DNA of 64,000 nt from Streptomyces sp. SUK 48 (GTDB taxonomy: Bacteria > Actinomycetota > Actinomycetes > Streptomycetales > Streptomycetaceae), in contig NZ_CP045740.1 in the NCBI RefSeq assembly GCF_009650765.1, forward strand, positions 6,672,001-6,736,000. The letters run 5' to 3'. Numbering within the stretch: the first letter of the stretch is position 1; each line of letters starts with the position of its first letter. Below, one piece after another: positions 59,501 through 64,000 of this stretch. The notes below the pieces were generated by a model that was not told the DNA's origin, made no database searches, and worked only from the letters and a program-made list of their open reading frames with translations. A program made the translations under genes and the position numbers.

Positions 59501-61201
59501 GCGGAGATCGCCGGCGCCCCCGACGACGTACCGGTCGAGGAGAGCGACACGCCCAAGGCGTCGCTGCCCGCGCTGCGCGAGGCGTACCGGGCCGCGTCCC
59601 AGGTGTACGAGAAGGTCGGGGTCGGCGCCGACCTGCGCGCCGAGCAGGCCCGCGCCGAGAGCGACGAGAGCGGCGCCCGCACCGAACTGGACCGGCTCAG
59701 CAACAAGGTCCGTACCCGCGCCGAGCAGCTCCTCCAGTCGCCCGACGGCTCCGACGGGCCCTCCCGGCAGGCGGCCGCCGCCCGCGCCGAGGAGCTGGTG
59801 CAGCTCCTGGAGACCCGGATGTCCACCGCGAGCGAGCAGCTCGGGCGGCTGCGCGGCGAGGCCGAGCGGCACGCCCCCGAGGACGGCGAGGCGCACACCG
59901 AGCTGCCCGCGGACCAGGCGCCCCGCGACGCCGAACACGCCCAGGCGCTGCTGCGCACCGCGACCACCGAACTCGCCGCCCGCGCCGAGGCGTTGGCCAA
60001 GGCCCGCGACGCCCACGGCGAACTGCTGTCCGCCCACCGCGCCGCCGAGGACGCGGCCGGCGGCTTCGACGAGACCGCCGCGATGCTCCGCGATCTGCTG
60101 CGCGAACAGGTGCCCGAGGAGGACCAGGAGGAGCCGGAGCCGTACCCGGGCAGCCTGGAGGAGGCGCGGCAGTCCGCCGCCGAGGCCCGCCGCTCGCTGC
60201 GCGGCTGCGCCGCCGACCTGTCCGCCGCCGAGGCGGGCGTGCGCGAGGCGAGCGACGTCCTGGTCCGGCACGCCAACTCCACGCGCTACGAGCAGGTCCG
60301 CACCCCCGCCCGGCAGCAGATCCGCGAGCTGCCCGCCGCCGCGCTGCCCGAGCACGCGCAGAAGTGGGCCGACGCCTTCGCGCCCCGGCTGCGCGTCCTC
60401 ACCGACGAGCTGGCCCAGCTGGAGCGCAACCGCGACTCGATCACGGACCGGCTGCGCGGCCTCGTGGAGTCGGCCCTGGCCACCCTGCGCTCCGCCCAGC
60501 GGCTGTCCCGGCTCCCGGAGGGGCTCGGCGAGTGGTCGGGCCAGGAGTTCCTGCGCATCCGCTTCGAGGAACCCGACCAGGCCACGCTCACCGAACGGCT
60601 CGGCGAGGTCATCGACGAGGCCACCCGCGCCGCCGTCAAGAAGAACTCCGACATGCGGCGTGACGGCATGTCCCTGCTGCTGCGCGGTGTCGCGGCGGCC
60701 CTCCAGCCCAAGGGCGTGGCCGTCGAGATCCTCAAGCCCGACGCGGTGCTGCGCGCCGAGCGGGTCCCCGTCGGGCAGATGGGCGACGTCTTCTCCGGCG
60801 GCCAGCTGCTCACCGCGGCCATCGCCCTGTACTGCACGATGGCCGCGCTGCGCTCGAACGACCGGGGCCGCGACAAGCACCGGCACGCGGGCACACTGTT
60901 CCTGGACAACCCCATCGGCCGCGCCAACGCGACCTACCTCCTGGAACTCCAGCGGGCCGTCTCCGACGCCCTCGGCGTCCAGCTCCTCTACACCACGGGC
61001 CTGTTCGACACCACGGCCCTGGCCGAGTTCCCGCTGGTCATCCGGCTGCGCAACGACGCGGACCTGCGGGCGGGGCTGAAGTACATCAGCGTCGAGGAGC
61101 ACCTGCGCCCCGGGCTGCCCCAGCAGCCGCAGGCGGGGGAGGCGGGGCACAGCGAGATCACGGCGACGAGGATGTTCAAGAAGCCGGCGGCCACCCCGTG
61201 A
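56555..61201 (+). CDS. giant SMC/MukB-like coiled-coil ATPase
   Basis: A 1548-residue protein. The N-terminal head carries the P-loop LFLENGGGKSVLLKL (residues about 61-75). Long Ala/Glu/Arg-rich coiled coils run from about 330 to 1330, broken near 650-810 by a globular segment that looks like a hinge (ATVEFLGEHGIPALPGWRYL, DGVFLVPPNPAMHD). The C-terminal head has the ABC signature FSGGQLLTAAI (F at 1413) and Walker B GTLFLDNPIGRANATYLLEL (Asp 1451), with Asn where SMC proteins have the catalytic Glu. Gene order kleisin, kite, SMC matches MukFEB and JetABC, but no JetD nuclease gene follows; the next gene is a convergent IclR regulator. Confidence 0.85.
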   Translation: MYELSRVRLYSIGPAGARYADTVLDLRGVGGLVPDPAPTQAEFFAEEPSGPPRRPAPAGVLFLENGGGKSVLLKLIFSVMLPGHRNTLGGASSGVLRKFLLADDCGHVALEWQHVQTGECVVVGKASEWRGRQVSNDPRKFAEAWYSFRPGPGLSLDNLPVAESTAVRPAAEGASGAQGRRRTMKGFRDALTEGGKAYPHLEVHWEETHERWTEHLGDLGLDPELFRYQREMNADEGEAAGLFAVKKDSDFTDLLLRAVTDTRDTDGLADLVSGFGDKLGRRAELIAERDFTAGSVDLLGRIVEAADTRGRARDIHAGAERRTRTLARRLSARAVQERVRAADLAQRVTAAAYAVTHSEGARERSSLIAAELAYRHASLALAAAEKSAASQKRELADARTLHSAWQAAEAVLRHRAAADRVARVSAAIQEAERDAAPALAARAKAAVDLVRALHAAAGSAEDLANEEEERSAALQEAGDAAYRDSTAAATEAQRARSEVGHLRQRLTEVEQETAEAVRAGWLDDSAPDADPARAALAASDAEKTTVASWDTAREAARAATERARETAAAESRAELTAARAADAATAAVRSHDAERRLADALAAEERLAELLGLPGTAPRAGLPAQRTDDTGPAPRPDQDGLPAAGPLTAAELDRCADELRELLDGAVGTAERQLFDLRTAAADDSRILGALGDGGLLPPGPDVLATVEFLGEHGIPALPGWRYLAQAVDPADHARVLAARPELVDGVVITDPATHARAREALADAALLPRSAVAVGTAAALLAPAPAEDSDPDGVFLVPPNPAMHDEHAADEERQALRARATARDEEIRTLAARLGKDRELAARLTSWRTGCPAGRLAELARAAEEARAFAEESEAELAEARTLRAEAEESAAEAVRLRDERQEAAQKARRAADALAGLAFRLRERAGWQARLRELADEATESEARAQTCLDRARAADEDRRAAQRAADDARRTARALRAERAEIAGAPDDVPVEESDTPKASLPALREAYRAASQVYEKVGVGADLRAEQARAESDESGARTELDRLSNKVRTRAEQLLQSPDGSDGPSRQAAAARAEELVQLLETRMSTASEQLGRLRGEAERHAPEDGEAHTELPADQAPRDAEHAQALLRTATTELAARAEALAKARDAHGELLSAHRAAEDAAGGFDETAAMLRDLLREQVPEEDQEEPEPYPGSLEEARQSAAEARRSLRGCAADLSAAEAGVREASDVLVRHANSTRYEQVRTPARQQIRELPAAALPEHAQKWADAFAPRLRVLTDELAQLERNRDSITDRLRGLVESALATLRSAQRLSRLPEGLGEWSGQEFLRIRFEEPDQATLTERLGEVIDEATRAAVKKNSDMRRDGMSLLLRGVAAALQPKGVAVEILKPDAVLRAERVPVGQMGDVFSGGQLLTAAIALYCTMAALRSNDRGRDKHRHAGTLFLDNPIGRANATYLLELQRAVSDALGVQLLYTTGLFDTTALAEFPLVIRLRNDADLRAGLKYISVEEHLRPGLPQQPQAGEAGHSEITATRMFKKPAATP

Positions 61202-61238
61202 CCGGGGTTATCCCGTAACGGCGGTCACCGCGTAACCG

Positions 61239-62018
61239 TCAGAAGCCGTACCCCATGCGGCGGGACAGCTCCGTGCCCGCCGCGACCATGCGCCGGGACA
61301 CCTCCGCGAGCCGGTCCGGGCTCAGCCGGTACACCGGGCCGGAGACGCTGATCGCCGCGATCACCTCGCCGTCGTGCGCCCGCACCGGGGCGGCCACCGC
61401 GGCGAGGCCCGGCTCCAGCTCCTCGACCGTCACGCCGTAGCCCCGCTCGACCACGCCGGCCAGCTCGGCCCGCAGCGTCCCGGCGTCGGTCACGGTGTGT
61501 TCGGTGAACCGGGGCAGGGGCCGGGCGAGCAGGCTCTCGCGCGCGGCGGGCGGCTGGTGCGCGAGCAGCACCTTGCCGCTGGAGGTGGCGTGCAGCGGGG
61601 TGCGCCGGCCCAGCCAGTTCTGCGCGGCCACCGAGGCCGGACCCCGGGCCTGCATGATGTTGACGGCCGCGTCCTCGTCCAGCACCGCGAGGTTCACCGT
61701 CTCGCCCAGCTCGTCGGCGATCTCGCGGCAGACGGGGACGCCCTCCTGGGAGATGTCCAGCCGCACCGCCGCGGGCCCGGCCAGCCGCAGCACACCGGCG
61801 CCCAGGTAGTACTTGCCGCGGTCCTTCGCCTGCGCCACCAGACCCCGGTGCTCCAGGACGCCGAGCAGCCGGAACGCCGTGGACTTGTGCACGTCCAGCT
61901 CGGTGGCGATGTCGGTCACGCCCGCCTCGCCGTCCCGGGCGAGGATCTCCAGCACGCTCACGGCGCGGTCCACCGACTGCACCGCCCCGGCCGCCTGCTG
62001 CTTTCGCGCGTGGGCCAT
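61239..62018 (-). CDS. IclR-family transcriptional regulator
   Basis: A 259-residue regulator from ATG 62016-62018 after GGGAGA. The N-terminal winged helix reads AVQSVDRAVSVLEILARDGE, then VTDIATELDVHKSTAFRLL. The C-terminal effector domain includes RRTPLHATSSGKVLLAH and RGYGVTVEELEPGLAAVAAPV, both typical of IclR. It resembles the actinobacterial glycerol/amino-acid type regulators; the ligand is unknown. Convergent with the SMC-like gene 37 bp away, so it is unlikely to be its operon partner. Confidence 0.9.
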   Translation of the reverse strand: MAHARKQQAAGAVQSVDRAVSVLEILARDGEAGVTDIATELDVHKSTAFRLLGVLEHRGLVAQAKDRGKYYLGAGVLRLAGPAAVRLDISQEGVPVCREIADELGETVNLAVLDEDAAVNIMQARGPASVAAQNWLGRRTPLHATSSGKVLLAHQPPAARESLLARPLPRFTEHTVTDAGTLRAELAGVVERGYGVTVEELEPGLAAVAAPVRAHDGEVIAAISVSGPVYRLSPDRLAEVSRRMVAAGTELSRRMGYGF

Positions 62019-62152
62019 GGCTGGTCTCCCACCACCTGTCGGCCGGTCCGTCATCTGTCCCGTACGGCGCTCATGTCCGCGCCGTACGCAACATCATCGT
62101 ACCGAAGTGGCCGAATCCAGCCGGTGGCCGAGCGGGTTCGGGACAGGCCGGC

Positions 62153-62593
62153 TCAGGGGTGCGACAGCTGCCCCGCGCCGCCCCGCCGCCGTATCCGATC
62201 CTGCTCCCGCAGCGCCCGCCGCTCCGCACGCCGGCGCGCCCGCCGCTCACGGCGCAGCGCGCGGGCCGTGCTGCTGGGCTCGGAGACCACGCCGTGCCGC
62301 TGGTTCCACACCTGGCGGGTGACCCACACGTCGACCACGGCCCAGGTGGCCGCCACGGTGCTCACCACGCTGCTGATCACCATGGGGAACGCCGGCCAGG
62401 ACTCGGCCATGGTGCACAGGAACGCCACCATCGCCTCTATCAGCGTGACCGAGATGATGATCAGCGCCCGCACCGCCGCCGCCCGCACCGGATCGGGCAG
62501 CGGATGCCGCCGCGCGGGCTCCTCGACCCACAACGGCCGGTGCTCCGGCTGTATCCCGTACCGCTCCGCAGTGCCCTTCACCGATTCACTCAC
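62153..62593 (-). CDS. small two-helix membrane protein with basic tail
   Basis: A 146-residue protein from GTG 62591-62593; the frame is open further upstream but that part is not protein-like. Two hydrophobic helices (VRALIIISVTLIEAMVAFLC and MVISSVVSTVAATWAVVDVW) are followed by an Arg-rich C-terminal tail (ALRRERRARRRAERRALR). I do not recognise it. The basic tail could bind nucleic acid or anionic lipid at the cytoplasmic face. It is divergent from the sensor kinase, 405 bp away. Confidence 0.6.
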   Translation of the reverse strand: MSESVKGTAERYGIQPEHRPLWVEEPARRHPLPDPVRAAAVRALIIISVTLIEAMVAFLCTMAESWPAFPMVISSVVSTVAATWAVVDVWVTRQVWNQRHGVVSEPSSTARALRRERRARRRAERRALREQDRIRRRGGAGQLSHP

Positions 62594-62998
62594 TCCCCAC
62601 CGCCCGAGGACCCTCGCCCCGATGCCCGAAGCCCCGACTCCCCAGTAGCTGCCCGGCTTGCGCGGATCTACGCGGCCGGTGTGCGGGACGGGTCCTCCGC
62701 GGCCCAATCGCCCCCAACTCCCGTAGAGAAGGACGAACAAGACCCCGCGAAGATTCCCGCCCTGGGAAAAATTCCAGCCAACCGCCATGCCCTGCCATGG
62801 TGTCCGGCTCCGGGGTACCCCCCGGATCGCGGTGGCAATCTCCCGCAATGCCCGGACAACTCACCCTCTGCCGCCGCCGCGACGGAAGTTCACCTTCCGG
62901 ACATGCCTTCGAGTTACCTGTATGGCGGTAGTAGGCTCGCGCCGTTTGTTGACGCACATGCGCACCCCCGGCCCGCGGGGGTCGAGCTGGGGGAGGCC
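62594..62998. other. divergent intergenic region
   Basis: 405 bp with no credible gene. It must hold the promoters for the small membrane protein (left) and the sensor kinase (right). An AT-richer island (GGGAAAAATTCC, near 62763) and the palindrome CCATGCCCTGCCATGG (near 62786) are the only distinct features. Confidence 0.5.
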
Positions 62999-64000
62999 AT
63001 GCGCTTTCGCGGGAAGTCGATCCGCCGGAAGATCGTGGCGCTGCTTCTCGTGCCGCTGCTGTCCCTGACCGCCATCTGGGGTTTCGCCACGGTGGTCACC
63101 GGCCGGGACGTGGCCCAGCTCTTCCGGGTCTCCGATGTCATGCAGAACATCGGCTATCCCACCGACGACACCGTCCGCGTGCTCGAACAGGAGCGCCGCC
63201 AGACCCTCGTCTACCTCGCCGACCCACGCGCCTTCGACTCCCTGTCGGCGCTCCAGCGCACCCGCACCGCCAGCGACCGTGCGATCGCGAAGGTCCGTGA
63301 GAACGCGCGAAAACGCCATCTGCGCCACGCCCTCGGCGCCCAGGGCGGCGAGCACCTCACCGCCGTCCTGGACGCCTTCGGCGGACTGGACTCGCTGCGC
63401 CACAGCGTCGAGAGCGGCACCATCAGCCGCGCCCAGGCCCTCGACCTCTACAACCGCCTGATCGACCCCTGCTACGCGCTGCTCGCCGGGCTCGACGGCA
63501 TCGACGACGTCGAGATGGACAAGCAGTCGCACGCCCTGGTCAACCTCACCCGCGCCCGTGAACTGCTCTCCCGGGAGGACGCCCTGCTCGGCTCCTCCCT
63601 CGTGGTGGGGCGGCTCACCCGCGAGGAGATCCGCGAGATCTCCGACCTCGTCGCCCAGCGCACCCTGCTCTACGACATCAGCCTGCCGCTGCTGCCCGCG
63701 TCCGAACGCGAGCGCTACGAACGGTTCTGGGACAACGCCGGTACCGCCCCGCTGCGTTCGGCCGAGCAGTCCGTCATCGAGCACGGCGCCGGCACCCCCG
63801 ACGGGATCACCGCCAAGAGCTGGGACTCCGCCGCCAAAAGCGCCCTCGCCGACCTCGGCACCCTGGACGACCACGCGGGCGACCGCTTCCAGGACCGTAT
63901 GCACCCGGTCGCCATGCGGGTCATCGCCCAGGGCGCCGTGGCGGGCCTGCTCGGACTGCTCGCCCTGCTCTTCTCCCTGGTGCTCTCCGTCCGGATCGGC
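62999..64000 (+). CDS. nitrate/nitrite-sensing-domain sensor histidine kinase (N-terminal part)
   Basis: 334 residues are present; the gene runs off the right edge. ATG 62999 follows GGGGAGG. A short basic start (MRFRGKSIRRKIV) leads into helix 1 (ALLLVPLLSLTAIWGFATVV). The extracytoplasmic NIT domain spans residues about 45-305, with VLEQERRQTLVYL as its typical first helix. Helix 2 is cut by the window end (GLLGLLALLFSLVLSV). The missing part should contain HAMP and HATPase_c domains, as in streptomycete conservon kinases (CvnA); roadblock, DUF742 and GTPase genes would then follow. Confidence 0.85.
   Translation, partial: MRFRGKSIRRKIVALLLVPLLSLTAIWGFATVVTGRDVAQLFRVSDVMQNIGYPTDDTVRVLEQERRQTLVYLADPRAFDSLSALQRTRTASDRAIAKVRENARKRHLRHALGAQGGEHLTAVLDAFGGLDSLRHSVESGTISRAQALDLYNRLIDPCYALLAGLDGIDDVEMDKQSHALVNLTRARELLSREDALLGSSLVVGRLTREEIREISDLVAQRTLLYDISLPLLPASERERYERFWDNAGTAPLRSAEQSVIEHGAGTPDGITAKSWDSAAKSALADLGTLDDHAGDRFQDRMHPVAMRVIAQGAVAGLLGLLALLFSLVLSVRIG

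Noticed and set aside
56540..61150. A 1536-residue open frame antisense to the SMC-like gene
   Set aside because: It is a mirror of high-GC third-position bias. The composition is Gly/Leu/Val/Ala-rich without family motifs, while the plus frame has P-loop, signature and Walker B in the right order.

Overview
The window is chromosomal DNA from a Streptomyces-type actinomycete. The evidence is very high GC in third codon positions, GTG starts, ATGA and GTGA gene overlaps, and several hallmark genes: RbpA with a SigR promoter, the sporulation pair smeA-sffA, a polyprenol-phosphate-mannose synthase next to fxsA, an SCO1431-type small membrane protein, and a nitrate/nitrite-sensing histidine kinase of the streptomycete type. 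From memory, much of the gene order follows the S. coelicolor SCO14xx region (for example rbpA = SCO1421, ppm1 = SCO1423). No phage, plasmid, insertion sequence, tRNA or rRNA was seen, so most of it reads as core chromosome.

Layout. 1-2.2 kb: the end of a 5-aminovaleramidase-like nitrilase and an L-lysine 2-monooxygenase-like flavoprotein (davA-davB type lysine catabolism). 2.3-9.3 kb: an LLM oxidoreductase, a DUF5995 protein, a uracil-type permease, a thioesterase, an MFS transporter, and a divergent ROK regulator with a repeat-filled insertion. 9.5-14.8 kb: an FMN riboswitch and the riboflavin operon ribE-ribM-ribBA-ribH, then hisE, hisG and a PH-domain protein. 15-17.4 kb: two CNNM/CorC-like CBS membrane proteins. 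17.5-25.3 kb: an EccA-like AAA ATPase, a P-loop kinase without a normal start codon, an amino-acid permease, a secreted C39-type peptidase and small proteins. 25.7-32.5 kb: an acyl-CoA dehydrogenase, an Lrp regulator, an amidohydrolase, ppm1, fxsA and rbpA. 32.8-37.3 kb: a three-gene operon (YczE, glycerophosphodiesterase, UMF1-type transporter) divergent from the MocR regulator YczR. 37.5-41.8 kb: sffA-smeA, an ankyrin protein and a HEAT-like protein. 42-47.8 kb: two GT4 glycosyltransferases with an SGNH hydrolase, then a TetR/monooxygenase pair in which the monooxygenase is frameshifted. 48.2-53.8 kb: a GntR-controlled MFS, D-glutamate-cyclase-like and PxpABC 5-oxoprolinase cluster, interrupted by a 303-bp array of degenerate 8-bp repeats. 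53.9-61.2 kb: a three-gene SMC-like system. 61.2-64 kb: an IclR regulator, a small membrane protein, and the start of a sensor kinase that runs off the window.

The most interesting part is the 7.3-kb module at 53.9-61.2 kb. It encodes a kleisin-like protein of about 500 residues, a winged-helix (MukE/kite-like) protein of about 290 residues, and a 1548-residue coiled-coil ATPase with an SMC P-loop and FSGGQ signature. It has the plan of MukBEF/MksBEF/Wadjet but no JetD/MksG nuclease gene beside it, and the residue after the Walker B aspartate is asparagine, not the usual glutamate.

Other notable signals: two near-identical promoters carrying a DasR-like half-palindrome, at positions where (from memory) S. 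coelicolor carries chitinase genes that are absent here; several in-frame minisatellite expansions (ROK regulator, glycosyltransferase tail, repeated ribBA stop codons); and a SigR promoter for rbpA with exact GGAAT-N18-GTT spacing. All functional calls come from reading the sequence and remembered families; no search was run.
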